Shown: positions 19,008-28,374, counted from the first letter of the stretch. The stretch is 64,000 bases of DNA from an uncultured Clostridia bacterium (GCA_934481345.1 CAKSPF010000004.1:1-64000); one strand, 5' to 3'. The notes: generated from the letters alone by a model not told the origin. Numbers and translations: made by a program.

Positions 19008-19688
19008 TCAGAACACTCCCCTTCTTGAAAGCACCCGCCTGATTGTGGCAAAAAAGATTATTGTGTCAAACTTTAAAGACCTGTTATTTATATAATATAA
19101 TTCCATCTTCTGGCGTCTGCCGTCAGTGTATCCCACATCATTTCTGGCATAAGCCTGCCAGTATCCCGTAAGTCCGGGTTTTACACTGAGCAGGGTATTT
19201 CTGTCTTTTCCGTACAGAAATGTTTCTTCGTTTAGAACAGGCCGCGGACCTATAAGACTCATATCGTTTTTTATTACATTTAAAATTTGCGGCAATTCGT
19301 CCGCTGATGTCTTTCTTAGTATTTTTCCTATCTTCGTAACGCGCGGGTCGTTTTTCAGCTTATATTCTTTTTTGTAATTTTCCAATTCCTCCGGAGTTAA
19401 AAAATCCTCTAATCTGTCAGCATTCATTTTCATTGTTCTGAACTTATACATATAGAAAGGTTTTCCGTCTTTACCGATTCGGACGGATTTGTATAATACC
19501 GGACCGCCGTCGGTAATTTTAATGACTGCCGCAACCAAAATATGTATGATTAAGTATATCGGCATAACAAGCAGCGACAAGAATAAATCAAGACATCTTT
19601 TCGTAAAGCAATATATAAGCTTTTTGCTGTCTGTTGTTTGTTCCTTCGTAATTAAAATGTAATTAGTATTTTGTCTGAGTTCAGTCAT
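19008..19688 (-). CDS. Initiating undecaprenyl-phosphate sugar phosphotransferase
   Basis: 226 residues, short bacterial-sugar-transferase type with one membrane helix at about 30-52. It has the YKFRTM motif, the SADELPQILNV and SLIGPRPVL motifs and a C-terminal VKPGLTGYWQ. Transfers a sugar-1-phosphate to undecaprenyl phosphate, the first step of repeat-unit assembly. The ATG at 19688 has AAAGGAG at 5 nt; the ATG five codons earlier overlaps that site. Follows the PHP phosphatase directly. Confidence 0.92.
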   Translation of the reverse strand: MTELRQNTNYILITKEQTTDSKKLIYCFTKRCLDLFLSLLVMPIYLIIHILVAAVIKITDGGPVLYKSVRIGKDGKPFYMYKFRTMKMNADRLEDFLTPEELENYKKEYKLKNDPRVTKIGKILRKTSADELPQILNVIKNDMSLIGPRPVLNEETFLYGKDRNTLLSVKPGLTGYWQAYARNDVGYTDGRRQKMELYYINNRSLKFDTIIFFATIRRVLSRRGVF

Positions 19689-19703
19689 ATTTTCTCCTTT
19701 CAT

Positions 19704-20333
19704 TTATTTTGAAAACAAATATTCATATGCCTTGTTAAATCTGCGGTAACTTCCTTTATTTCGGTGAACATCGCTTCCGATGGCATATACACAGTCCCTG
19801 TCTATCCATTTTATAATCCGTTTCCGTTCTTTTCCTATGCATACATCATCGCTGTTAATCTGCAAAACAGCACCAATCTCAAGCATTTGTCCGACAACAA
19901 AATCAGAATATCGGTTCGGATGAGCCATGACAATACCAAATCTTTTTTTCAACTGTTCCACAGTAATGAAATACGGCTCTGTAATCAGCGATTCGGTTAA
20001 TGGTAATTCAAGTAAAATATTATTTCCGTCCGGCATACATAATTTATCAATTTCCGACAGATTATGCAATCCGGGAATAAGGAGAATTTCCGCACCTAAT
20101 TTGACGGGAATTTCAGACCCGATGTTTTCAATCGCATCTAAAGCCTGCTGTCTTTTGGCACAAAAGCTTTCAACGTTTGTTTTATGTAAATAGCAATGCG
20201 GCGTGGCATAAATTTCTTTAACACCGTATTTTTTTGCTTTTTTTATAAGTAACATACTTTTCTCAACATTTTCGGCTCCGTCATCGATTCCCGGCAATAT
20301 GTGCGAATGATAATCAATTTTGGGCAAAATCAT
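19704..20333 (-). CDS. CpsB/CapC-type PHP-domain tyrosine-protein phosphatase
   Basis: 209 residues. PHP-fold metal ligands are visible: DYHSHILPGIDDG at the N-terminus, ATPHCYLH at about 44, MAHPNRYSD and GSDVHRNKG near the end. Dephosphorylates the tyrosine cluster of the cognate kinase and thereby tunes chain length. Follows the kinase by 34 bp. A second copy is at 40278-41012. Ribosome site is weak (GGTGAT). Confidence 0.9.
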   Translation of the reverse strand: MILPKIDYHSHILPGIDDGAENVEKSMLLIKKAKKYGVKEIYATPHCYLHKTNVESFCAKRQQALDAIENIGSEIPVKLGAEILLIPGLHNLSEIDKLCMPDGNNILLELPLTESLITEPYFITVEQLKKRFGIVMAHPNRYSDFVVGQMLEIGAVLQINSDDVCIGKERKRIIKWIDRDCVYAIGSDVHRNKGSYRRFNKAYEYLFSK

Positions 20334-20367
20334 TTTATCACCGACTTATCTGAAGATTTATGCTGCT

Positions 20368-21822
20368 CTAATATTTGTATTTTGAATAACCGCTGTAATA
20401 ATTTTTATAATATCTGCTGTATTTGCCGTATTTTCCATATCTGCTGTATTTCCCGTATATTTCTGTTTTCGGATCGACATTTTCCAGCATAATGCCGAGT
20501 ATTTTGGCGTCTACCTGTTCCAAAGAATGAACCATTTGTTTAATGTCATCTACGTTTGAAAATCCTGCACGAACAGTGAGAAGATACCCGTCAATTTTAT
20601 CGGCAAGAACCGTCGCATCTGTAACAACATTAACCGGCGGTGTATCAATAATGATATAATCATAGTTTTGACTGCATTCATCAAGCAGTGTACTCACTCT
20701 CGGCGTTGCAAGAAGCTCTGCCGATGAACTGCTGACATTGCCGGAAACTATAATATCAAATCCAAAATCGGTATTTTTTATGATTTCAGCATTGTCACTT
20801 ATTCCGGCGAGGTACTCCGAAAGCCCCTCCTGTTTATCAATGGCAAGATACCGTGCAATTCTCGGCCTTCGCATATCCGCGTCAATCAAAAGAACTTTTT
20901 TTCCTGCCTGTGCCAATATTTTTGAAATATTAATACCGCATGTGCTCTTCCCTTCTGCGGCAACCGCACTGGCAATAACGATTTTCTTGCAGCTGTTTTT
21001 GGTCGGCAAATAAAAAATATTTGTCCTTGCCATGCGGTATGCTTCTGAAACAGCAAAGGATGTTTTTTCGTTCAAGATAAAACGATGAGAAAAAACTCTT
21101 GATCTTCTTTCAGGGTTTTTGCTTTTTTTATTCTTTTTTGAAATAATTTCTTCATGCGGCGGGATGATACCTATAACCGGGATTTTGAAGTTATTTACAA
21201 TTTCATTTCTTCCGTAAACAGTTGTATCCATTGAGTTTGCAAACAAAATATATCCGCATGACAAAATGAAACCGACAGCGAAGCCGATGAATGAATTTCG
21301 GGCTATGGGCCAATTGTAATCATCAATATCGGGCACCTTAGCCTCTTCTATTACTTCAACAGACGCAGCCTTTACAATTCTTATAATTTCATCCGGCACA
21401 ATTGCGACAATTTCGTTAACTATGTCGGCAGCCATTTGCCTGTTTTGCGAAGTGGCAGAAATGTAAAATGCCTCCGTTTCGTTGATAGCACTTCCCGTAA
21501 GCAAATCATCTATTTTTTTTGCTGTTAATTCCGGATATGTACCCCGTAATTTATCTGCTACCTGTTCCAATACAGGATCGGAGCGAATAATTATCAAATA
21601 GGTATCTACCAAAGACTTTGAAACTGTCAGGTCTCCGGTTGTAATGTATCTATCATCATTTTTCTCATTATAAACATAGAGTTTGGTAGTCGCTGTATAT
21701 TCCGGCTTAATAAAGCAATATGTAAATCCTCCGAATGTCACCATTCCGATAAGTGAGGCAATAACAATCAGCAATATGCTGTGCCATAGAGCAAGAAATA
21801 CATCCTTTACAGTTAAATTCAT
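20368..21822 (-). CDS. Wzz-BY-kinase fusion (polysaccharide co-polymerase and tyrosine autokinase)
   Basis: 484 residues. The N-terminal Wzz domain is flanked by membrane helices near 15-35 and 175-195. The cytoplasmic bacterial tyrosine kinase has Walker A-like VAAEGKSTCGINI, Walker A' LLIDADMRRPR and Walker B DYIIIDTPP. The last 30 residues hold about a dozen tyrosines (YGKYSRYGKYGKYSRYY...), the autophosphorylation cluster. In Bacillota these two parts are often separate proteins; here they are fused, unlike the split version at 38.8-40.3 kb. Start ATG has GGAGG 11 nt upstream. First gene of the polysaccharide operon. Confidence 0.92.
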   Translation of the reverse strand: MNLTVKDVFLALWHSILLIVIASLIGMVTFGGFTYCFIKPEYTATTKLYVYNEKNDDRYITTGDLTVSKSLVDTYLIIIRSDPVLEQVADKLRGTYPELTAKKIDDLLTGSAINETEAFYISATSQNRQMAADIVNEIVAIVPDEIIRIVKAASVEVIEEAKVPDIDDYNWPIARNSFIGFAVGFILSCGYILFANSMDTTVYGRNEIVNNFKIPVIGIIPPHEEIISKKNKKSKNPERRSRVFSHRFILNEKTSFAVSEAYRMARTNIFYLPTKNSCKKIVIASAVAAEGKSTCGINISKILAQAGKKVLLIDADMRRPRIARYLAIDKQEGLSEYLAGISDNAEIIKNTDFGFDIIVSGNVSSSSAELLATPRVSTLLDECSQNYDYIIIDTPPVNVVTDATVLADKIDGYLLTVRAGFSNVDDIKQMVHSLEQVDAKILGIMLENVDPKTEIYGKYSRYGKYGKYSRYYKNYYSGYSKYKY

Positions 21823-21847
21823 TAAAAATAAAACCTCCATATTTTAT

Positions 21848-21896
21848 ACTGCAATCAAAACCCGCAAAGATATACCTTATGGGCTTTGATTGCAGT
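21848..21896 (-). other. Strong hairpin in leader of the polysaccharide operon
   Basis: ACTGCAATCAAAGCCC pairs with GGGTTTTGATTGCAGT over 16 bp (one G-U pair) around a 17-nt loop. There is no U-run after it, so it is not an ordinary terminator. It lies between the surface-protein stop and the Wzz-kinase start. Confidence 0.7.
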
Positions 21897-21916
21897 ACTT
21901 CCCAAAAGGGAAGTAC
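21895..21916 (-). other. Second hairpin adjoining the first
   Basis: GTACTTCCC pairs with GGGAAGTAC around a TTTT loop. It partly shares sequence with the neighbouring 16-bp hairpin, so the two could be alternative or stacked. No U-tail. Confidence 0.65.
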
Positions 21917-21928
21917 ATGCATAAGTTT

Positions 21929-24900
21929 TTAATTAAGCTCTAATGTGTAATATGAAGTGCACATTTCGCCGTCTTTTACATAACGAATATAAACGCCATA
22001 CCAACCTGCCGTATATTGTCCCCACGCACTGCCGTCCTTCGGATTTCTGTATTGCTGATCCAATTCTTTTCCGTTAATATCCCGGAATTTTGCAGAAGCC
22101 GCATAGAATTCATCCCAGTTTGTAATATACATATCCTCTGTGCCGATATATACGAGTGTCACTTTATCAATATCAAATCCATTTGCTGACAGAGTTATTT
22201 TGCCGTCTTTAACAGTTGCATACGGAACGCCTGTCGGCTGCGGATTATAATCAGCAACGGTAAATGTATAATACTTTGTCAATGATCTGTTTAAGTTTTC
22301 ATCAAAATACTTTATAAATGCGACATAATTTCCGTTATTGCTGAACGTTTTGGTGTAGCCATGTGCATCAGATATTTTTGCATAGCCGTCGCTGCCGTTC
22401 AGCTCCGGATATTTTTTGCCCGTTTCTGTAAACTCTTCCCAATTAATATTGCTTGCATCAAACTCAGCGTCTCCGACATACGCAATACCTATTGTAGATG
22501 AAACATCCCCTGTCATTTTCAAAGTTTTTGTCTTTATGTTATATGAAAGATCGGGGATTTCAAAGCTTACGGCGTCCCGGACAGTATAGGTAATGTAATC
22601 AGCCGTTGTTGTTCCGTCTTCTTTGGTGTATTTTACAAATGCAACATAGTTTCCGCGTGTTCCCGGAGTTCTTTTTGTAAAAGTTTCATAGACCGCATAT
22701 CCCACAGAACTGTTCAAACTGCCGTATCTTTTACCTACGGCAACAAGTTTATCCCAGTTTATATTGTCCGCGTCAAATGTTGCTCCGCCGACATAAACAA
22801 TTCCGACCTTGCAGCTTGCGTCCTGTTTTTTAACAAGAGTAAGCGTGCTTCCGTCCCATTTGAGATACGGAATTTCAGGATTTTCCGGTTCGGGATCGGG
22901 GTCAACCTGATTTTTTGTGAATTTTGCTGTGTAGGTTTTATCTGCCGTTACGTTCGTAACCGTAAATTCCGCTGTATCGCACACCTTTGTGTCGCCGTCG
23001 TACCAACCGTCAAAGGTATAGTCGTCATCGGCTGTTGCGGTAAGGGTTATGCTGCCGCCCACTGCAACTTCACCACCGCCCGAAACCGTGCCGCCTGTTT
23101 GTGCATTTGCTGTTATTTTAAAATTGCTTTTATCCGTAAATGTTACTGCTCTGTTGTCGCTTGCCCAATTATAGTTAAGCAGATTTTCGGTTGCGCCGAC
23201 AATTATGGTGGCCGTTTCGCTTGCCGTATAAAAAGCTCCTGTTGATGAACCGGCTGTCGGAAGCTTAGCGTCGGCCCATCCATCACCGAAAATAAATGTT
23301 GTTATCGGTACTTGACTTGCCATATTGGAAATGTTCGTATCTGCACTCACTGTGAATGTGCTAAAATCAAGAGTTGTGAATGTTTTGGAACTGTCTCCGC
23401 ATCTAAAGAACATCCATTCCATATTGGTAACTTTCGATGTGTCAAAGTTAGCGCCTAAGTTAAGAGTAAATGCATTAGAATTATAGCCACAGTAATAGAA
23501 CATATATGACATATCTGTTACATTTGAAGTGTTAAACTTATCGCCCAGATCCAGCGGGAATACATCGGCACTATAACCGCAGGCATAAAACATAAACGAC
23601 ATATCAGTTACATTTGATGTGTCAAGCATTTCAAGCCCCGTTATGCTGTTGATAAGGTCCCCGTGCCAAAATGCACTCCTGAGTCTTTCTCCGGCTATGA
23701 TTTTTCCGTAGCCGCCGATGTAAAGCTCTGTGCCGTCCATCCATGCCTTTACGCTTTTGTCACCGCTTGCGGAATAGTCAGAATATTTAATATCTGTCAA
23801 ATCATGCTCCGCCAAATCCACAAAGTGCACGGCGGTAATCTGGTCACATTTATATGTTGTGATACCGTCGGTCTTTATTTTGTCCAAAAGTGTTTTAAAA
23901 TCGCTTGTGCTGAACAGACGGGATACACTCTTTGTAAACTTCGCCGTATAGGTTTTATCTGCCGTTACGCTGCTGACCACAAATTCCGCCGTATCGCAAA
24001 CCTTTGTGTCGCCGTCGTACCAGCCGTCAAAGGTGTAGCCGTCATTTGCCGTTGCGGTAAGGGTTATGCTGCTGCTTTCGACTACAGTTCCTCCGCCGGA
24101 TACAGTTCCGCCTTCCGTGCCGGCTTCTGCCGTAATTGTGTAAGATACGGCGTTCTTTGCAAATTTCGCCGTGTATGTTTTATCCTCTGTTACGTTGCTG
24201 ACCACAAATTCCGCCGTATCGCAAACCTTTGTGTCGCCGTCGTACCAGCCGTCAAAGGTGTAGCCGTCATTTGTCATTGCGGTAAGGGTTATGCTGCTGC
24301 TTTCGACTACAGTTCCTCCGCCCGTAACCGTACCGCCATCATCTGCCAGAGCCGTTATTGTATAATAGTTTTTATCCGGGAATGTTACCGTTCTTCTATC
24401 GTTTGTCCAATTATAGTTAAGCAGGTTTTTGGTTGCCCCGGTAACTGTGGTGTCAACTTTATCATACGAATAAAAAGCTTTTTTTGTCGGAAGAGATGCG
24501 TTTGCCCAGCCCTCGCCAAAGATAAATTCCGTTACGGGAGAATAGGTTGCAAAACTGCGAAGGTCTGTTTTTGCACCGATAGTGAATGAGCTTAAATCAA
24601 GTGTTGTAAATGCTGTGCTGTTAAATCCGCAATAGCCGAACATTCCGCCCATATCGGTAACTTTTGATGTATTAAACTTATCCCCAAAATCAAGGGTAAA
24701 TACGTTGGATTTAAAACCGCATCTGTAAAACATATTGTTCATATTTGTAACGTTTGATGTGTCAAATTTATCACCCAAATCCAGTGTAAATACCTTGGAA
24801 GTTTCGCCGCATCCCTGGAACATTAACGCCATACTGCCGATAACTTTTGATGTATCGAAATGATTGCCCAGGTCAAGGGTAAATGTTTCAGATTCAGAGC

Positions 24901-27900
24901 CACAGCCCAAAAACATTGCAGTTATACTGGTAACATTCGATGTATCGAAGCGATCATCCAGGGCAAGGTTGAATTCCTTGGAGTAGCAGCCGGTGTACGC
25001 AAACATAAAAGACATATCGGTAACCTTTGATGTGTTAAATTTATTTCCAAAATTAAGTTTGAACACCGGGGAACGATATCCGCAGGCATAGAACATGTAC
25101 GTCATGTTTTCAACGTTTGATGTGTCGAAATGATCGCCCAGATCCAGAGTGAATTCCTCGGACTCGTCTCCAAATCTATAAAACATATTACTCATATCGG
25201 TAACTTTTGAAGTGTCGAATTTATCTCCTAAGCTGATGGTAAATTTCGTGGAAGAATAACCGCACTCACGAAACATAGATTTCATATTGGTGACATTTGA
25301 CGTGTCAAACTTTTCTCCCAGATCAAGCGTAAATACAGTGCTCTTGGCTCCGCAGCCATTGAACATGTCGGACATGTTAATTACATTTGACGTATCAAAC
25401 TTTTCTCCCAGAGCAAGTGCAAACACGGTGCTGTTGTATCCGCAGTTGAGGAACAAACCGGACATATCATATACATTTGACGTATCAAAATTATCTCCCA
25501 AATTGAGTGTGAATTTCGTAGATTCACGGCCGCATCCTTCAAACATATCTTTCATTCGTATAACGTTGGATGTGTTAAAATTATTACCCAAGTCAAGAGT
25601 AAATTCCGTAGAATGATTTCCGCAGAATCGGAACATCTGTGACATGTCTGTTACATTTGATGTGTCAAGCATGTCAAGCCCTGTTATGCTGTTAATTTTC
25701 TCGCCGGTTCTAAATGCGTATTCAAGACTGCTTCCCGCTATGATTTTTCCATAGCCGCCGATGTAAAGCTCTGTGCCGTCCATCCATGCCTTTACGCTGC
25801 CGTCGTCGCTTGCGGAATAGTCGGAATAGGTAACGCTTGTCAAATCATAATCCGCCAAATCCACAAAATGCACGCCGGTAATTTCATTTTCTTTAACATC
25901 TGTAACGCCGTCATACTTTATTTTGTTTAACAACGTACTGTAATACTCTGTATTGAACAATTTGGACACAACGGCAGTTTTTTCGGTAAATTTTGCTGTA
26001 TAGGTTTTGTCGCCGGCTGCGTCTTCAATCACAAATTCTGCCGTTTCGCAAACCTTTGCATCACCGTCATACCAGCCGTCAAAGGTGTAGCCTTCGTTTG
26101 CCGAAGCGGTAAGGGTTATGCTTTCGCCGTCGAGCACCGTACCGCCGCCCGAAACCGTGCCGCCGTTTTCCGCCGCAGGCGTTATCGTATAGGTAATGTT
26201 ATCGGTAAAGGTGACCGTTCTGTTATCTCTCGTCCAATCATAAGAAATCAGATTTTTCGTTGCCCCGACAATTTCGGTCGGTGTGTTTGAAGAACACCTT
26301 GCAAAATAGGTGTACTGAACAGGCAAAGCTGCGTTTCTCCAGCCCTTACCGAAAATAAACTTTGTTACAGGAATACTGTCTGCAAACCAGTCAATTGTTG
26401 TGTCTGCACTTACGGTGAATGTGCTTAAATCAAGAGTTGTAAATGCCGTGCTGTTATAGCCGCAGTATTTGAACATTTGATACATATAGGTAACCTTTGA
26501 TGTATCAAACTTGTCACCCAGGTCAAGTGTAAATGTCGGAGAGCTATAGCCGCAGCCGTAGAACATTGAACCCATCTTGGTTACATTTGATGTATCAAAA
26601 TTTTTTCCCAAATTAAGTGCGAATTTTGTAGAATTTTTGCCGCAGTAGCAGAACATATACGTCATATCGGTAACATTTGACGTGTCAAAACCGCTTCCTA
26701 AATCCAGTGTAAATACTGTAGATTCACTGCCGCAGTTGTAGAATATATATCCCATATCGGTAGTCTTTGACGTGTCAAGCAGATCAAGTCCTGTTATACT
26801 GTCGATTTTTTTGCCGTCACGGAGTGCACACGAAAGACTCTTTCCTGCTATGATTTTCCCGTATCCGCCTATGTAAAGTTCTGTGCCGCTAACCCATGCC
26901 TTTACGCTGTCATCGGTCTTTGAGGAATAGTCTGAATAGGTAACACCTGTCAAATCATAGTCCGCCAAGTCCACAAAATGCACGGCGGTAAATGCGTCCT
27001 CACTCAAATCTGTGACGCCATCCTCTTTTATTTTCTTTAAAAGCTGACTGTTATAGTTTGTACTGAACAGATAGGACGGCTTGTAGGTCTGAATTTTAAG
27101 ATAATTTTTTTCCGTGTTCGCCGCCGTGTCGATTGCCGTGACATTTTTTATGGTTTCCGCATTTGAGCCGTCGGGATTGTCACTGTATTCCAAATCCATA
27201 ATGAGATTATCAGCCAAATGCACTTTCGACATGCTGGATATTAATGACCAGTTGTCTGTGTCGTTATCTATAAAGTACAGCGGTTTATCGCTGTAACATA
27301 TTTGAACATCCAACAGCATGTCATTGATAGCCGCTGCCAAACGGCCGGTACCCTCAATTTTACCGGAGTAAAGATAAACATTACCGCTATCGGCTCTTAA
27401 TGCATACTCACCGTCTGCGTGGAGATAACCGTCTAAAAAGTAAAAACTGCCGCCGTTTACGCGAACTGAATTGCTGCCGCTGGTTCCGGTATTATGGATT
27501 GTAACACCGTCCGCATAAACTTCTCCGCCGGTTATCAAAAGAATTGCTCTGCCGAAATCAGCGGCTGAAAGTCCGGATATGGTTCCGTTTCCGATTATCT
27601 CAAGGCTGCCTCCCTCCGCGCTGATGCCGCAAAGCACATCGTTTGTATGAGCAATGGCATTCGGTGTGGTTAAGGTTTTTCCGTTTGTGTCAAAAACCAA
27701 ATAATCGGCTGTGTTCGTCAGCGTGTTTTCAGCCGTACAATTATCAAGCAGCTGAATCGTTGCTTTATTATCGGCTGTGGTATCCAACGCAACGGCCGCA
27801 GCCCATGCCGCATCGATTGTGGTGTAATACGTCGTGTTTCCGTTAAAAGTAACACTTGCCGCATTACTCTCCGCAGCAAAACCTGTTATCGGCATAATGC

Positions 27901-27958
27901 CGCACAGCATCGATATGCAGATAACAAGAGATAGTAAACCTTTAAGTTTTCTAAACAT
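21929..27958 (-). CDS. Giant secreted BspA-like (DUF285) surface protein
   Basis: 2009 residues. A signal peptide (KLKGLLSLVICISMLCGIM...GFAA) is followed by a region resembling a right-handed beta-helix (to about 290). Then come three blocks, each opening with a conserved module (VHFVDLADYDLT...YIGGYGKIIAG) and carrying 4, 12 and 3 copies of a 25-residue DUF285 repeat of form MFxxCG...FDTSNVTDM. Four InlB-B-type repeats (GYTFDGWYDGDTKVCDTAEF) separate the blocks. The last 310 residues are three copies of an about 95-residue domain shared with the LCP protein. No LPXTG or membrane anchor. ATG with GAGAGGTG 7 nt upstream. Probably an adhesin or cell-envelope matrix protein. Confidence 0.9.
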   Translation of the reverse strand: MFRKLKGLLSLVICISMLCGIMPITGFAAESNAASVTFNGNTTYYTTIDAAWAAAVALDTTADNKATIQLLDNCTAENTLTNTADYLVFDTNGKTLTTPNAIAHTNDVLCGISAEGGSLEIIGNGTISGLSAADFGRAILLITGGEVYADGVTIHNTGTSGSNSVRVNGGSFYFLDGYLHADGEYALRADSGNVYLYSGKIEGTGRLAAAINDMLLDVQICYSDKPLYFIDNDTDNWSLISSMSKVHLADNLIMDLEYSDNPDGSNAETIKNVTAIDTAANTEKNYLKIQTYKPSYLFSTNYNSQLLKKIKEDGVTDLSEDAFTAVHFVDLADYDLTGVTYSDYSSKTDDSVKAWVSGTELYIGGYGKIIAGKSLSCALRDGKKIDSITGLDLLDTSKTTDMGYIFYNCGSESTVFTLDLGSGFDTSNVTDMTYMFCYCGKNSTKFALNLGKNFDTSNVTKMGSMFYGCGYSSPTFTLDLGDKFDTSKVTYMYQMFKYCGYNSTAFTTLDLSTFTVSADTTIDWFADSIPVTKFIFGKGWRNAALPVQYTYFARCSSNTPTEIVGATKNLISYDWTRDNRTVTFTDNITYTITPAAENGGTVSGGGTVLDGESITLTASANEGYTFDGWYDGDAKVCETAEFVIEDAAGDKTYTAKFTEKTAVVSKLFNTEYYSTLLNKIKYDGVTDVKENEITGVHFVDLADYDLTSVTYSDYSASDDGSVKAWMDGTELYIGGYGKIIAGSSLEYAFRTGEKINSITGLDMLDTSNVTDMSQMFRFCGNHSTEFTLDLGNNFNTSNVIRMKDMFEGCGRESTKFTLNLGDNFDTSNVYDMSGLFLNCGYNSTVFALALGEKFDTSNVINMSDMFNGCGAKSTVFTLDLGEKFDTSNVTNMKSMFRECGYSSTKFTISLGDKFDTSKVTDMSNMFYRFGDESEEFTLDLGDHFDTSNVENMTYMFYACGYRSPVFKLNFGNKFNTSKVTDMSFMFAYTGCYSKEFNLALDDRFDTSNVTSITAMFLGCGSESETFTLDLGNHFDTSKVIGSMALMFQGCGETSKVFTLDLGDKFDTSNVTNMNNMFYRCGFKSNVFTLDFGDKFNTSKVTDMGGMFGYCGFNSTAFTTLDLSSFTIGAKTDLRSFATYSPVTEFIFGEGWANASLPTKKAFYSYDKVDTTVTGATKNLLNYNWTNDRRTVTFPDKNYYTITALADDGGTVTGGGTVVESSSITLTAMTNDGYTFDGWYDGDTKVCDTAEFVVSNVTEDKTYTAKFAKNAVSYTITAEAGTEGGTVSGGGTVVESSSITLTATANDGYTFDGWYDGDTKVCDTAEFVVSSVTADKTYTAKFTKSVSRLFSTSDFKTLLDKIKTDGITTYKCDQITAVHFVDLAEHDLTDIKYSDYSASGDKSVKAWMDGTELYIGGYGKIIAGERLRSAFWHGDLINSITGLEMLDTSNVTDMSFMFYACGYSADVFPLDLGDKFNTSNVTDMSYMFYYCGYNSNAFTLNLGANFDTSKVTNMEWMFFRCGDSSKTFTTLDFSTFTVSADTNISNMASQVPITTFIFGDGWADAKLPTAGSSTGAFYTASETATIIVGATENLLNYNWASDNRAVTFTDKSNFKITANAQTGGTVSGGGEVAVGGSITLTATADDDYTFDGWYDGDTKVCDTAEFTVTNVTADKTYTAKFTKNQVDPDPEPENPEIPYLKWDGSTLTLVKKQDASCKVGIVYVGGATFDADNINWDKLVAVGKRYGSLNSSVGYAVYETFTKRTPGTRGNYVAFVKYTKEDGTTTADYITYTVRDAVSFEIPDLSYNIKTKTLKMTGDVSSTIGIAYVGDAEFDASNINWEEFTETGKKYPELNGSDGYAKISDAHGYTKTFSNNGNYVAFIKYFDENLNRSLTKYYTFTVADYNPQPTGVPYATVKDGKITLSANGFDIDKVTLVYIGTEDMYITNWDEFYAASAKFRDINGKELDQQYRNPKDGSAWGQYTAGWYGVYIRYVKDGEMCTSYYTLELN
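21932..22875 (-). repeat. Three tandem copies of a C-terminal domain shared with the LCP protein
   Basis: Three units of about 95-100 residues share P-x-L, a TLTL-like strand, (I/V)xYVG(G/D)AxFDA, INW-x4-GK-(R/K)-Y, a Gly-Tyr and a final GNYVAF(V/I)KY...YxTV. The third unit is the most diverged. The same pattern is present once in the LCP protein (10380-10667). Confidence 0.75.
23960..24330 (-). repeat. Near-identical direct repeats inside the surface protein gene
   Basis: Two consecutive InlB-B-type repeats (about 23960-24110 and 24185-24335) are almost identical at the DNA level, including the shared stretch encoding TFDGWYDGDTKVCDTAEF. Such repeats can expand or contract by recombination. 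Confidence 0.7.
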
Positions 27959-28079
27959 CTTTTTGCACCTCTCAATTATATTTTCTATATTCACCTGTCC
28001 GTTCCTGATTGTCATAATATATTTTATTGCTTTTTTATGTATTATTGCGTTAGGTAACCCAGACTCGACCACGCATTGC

Positions 28080-28334
28080 CTACTCTTTTTTTTCCAGCAA
28101 CATTTGGTCAGTCTTGCTTCTCAGCAAAAGAAGCATATCAAGCTCTTTCAGAGTAATATCAAGACCTTCTTTGCCAAACAGCAACAGCATTTTTGACAGA
28201 TATTCCGTCCTGGTTATATTGTTTCTGCATAATGCAAGGTTCTTTAACTCCTCTTTCAGCTTTGCGTTGGTATCCAATTCATAATTAAATTTTGCCACTT
28301 TATCAAATGTTACCCTCTTCTTTTTGAAAAACAC
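28080..28334 (-). CDS. 84-residue unknown protein preceding the surface protein
   Basis: A small, highly charged, mostly helical protein (FFKKKRVTFDKVAKFN..., LKEELKNLALCRNNITRTEYLSKML, ITLKELDMLLLLRSK). No signal peptide or known motif. GTG start with GGAGG 8 nt upstream; the GTG three codons earlier is too close to that site. It is the first gene after the LytTR-type direct repeat and precedes the surface protein by 121 bp, so it is probably co-transcribed. Regulatory or chaperone-like roles are possible but unsupported. Confidence 0.65.
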   Translation of the reverse strand: MFFKKKRVTFDKVAKFNYELDTNAKLKEELKNLALCRNNITRTEYLSKMLLLFGKEGLDITLKELDMLLLLRSKTDQMLLEKKE

Positions 28335-28356
28335 TGTTCTCACCTCCGAGCAACCG

Positions 28357-28372
28357 ATTATAATTAATTATA
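28357..28372 (-). promoter_or_regulatory. Two candidate -10 boxes for the surface-protein unit
   Basis: TATAAT occurs twice on the minus strand (28367-28372 and 28357-28362). Neither has a good -35 at 17 bp (ATCCGA or GTGGTT), as expected for an activator-dependent promoter. Confidence 0.5.
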
Positions 28373-28374
28373 AT

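Noticed and set aside
23663..24589. 308-codon open frame on the plus strand inside the surface protein gene
   Set aside because: It is the antisense of the repeat region, with Cys-rich, repeat-derived translation and no start signals.
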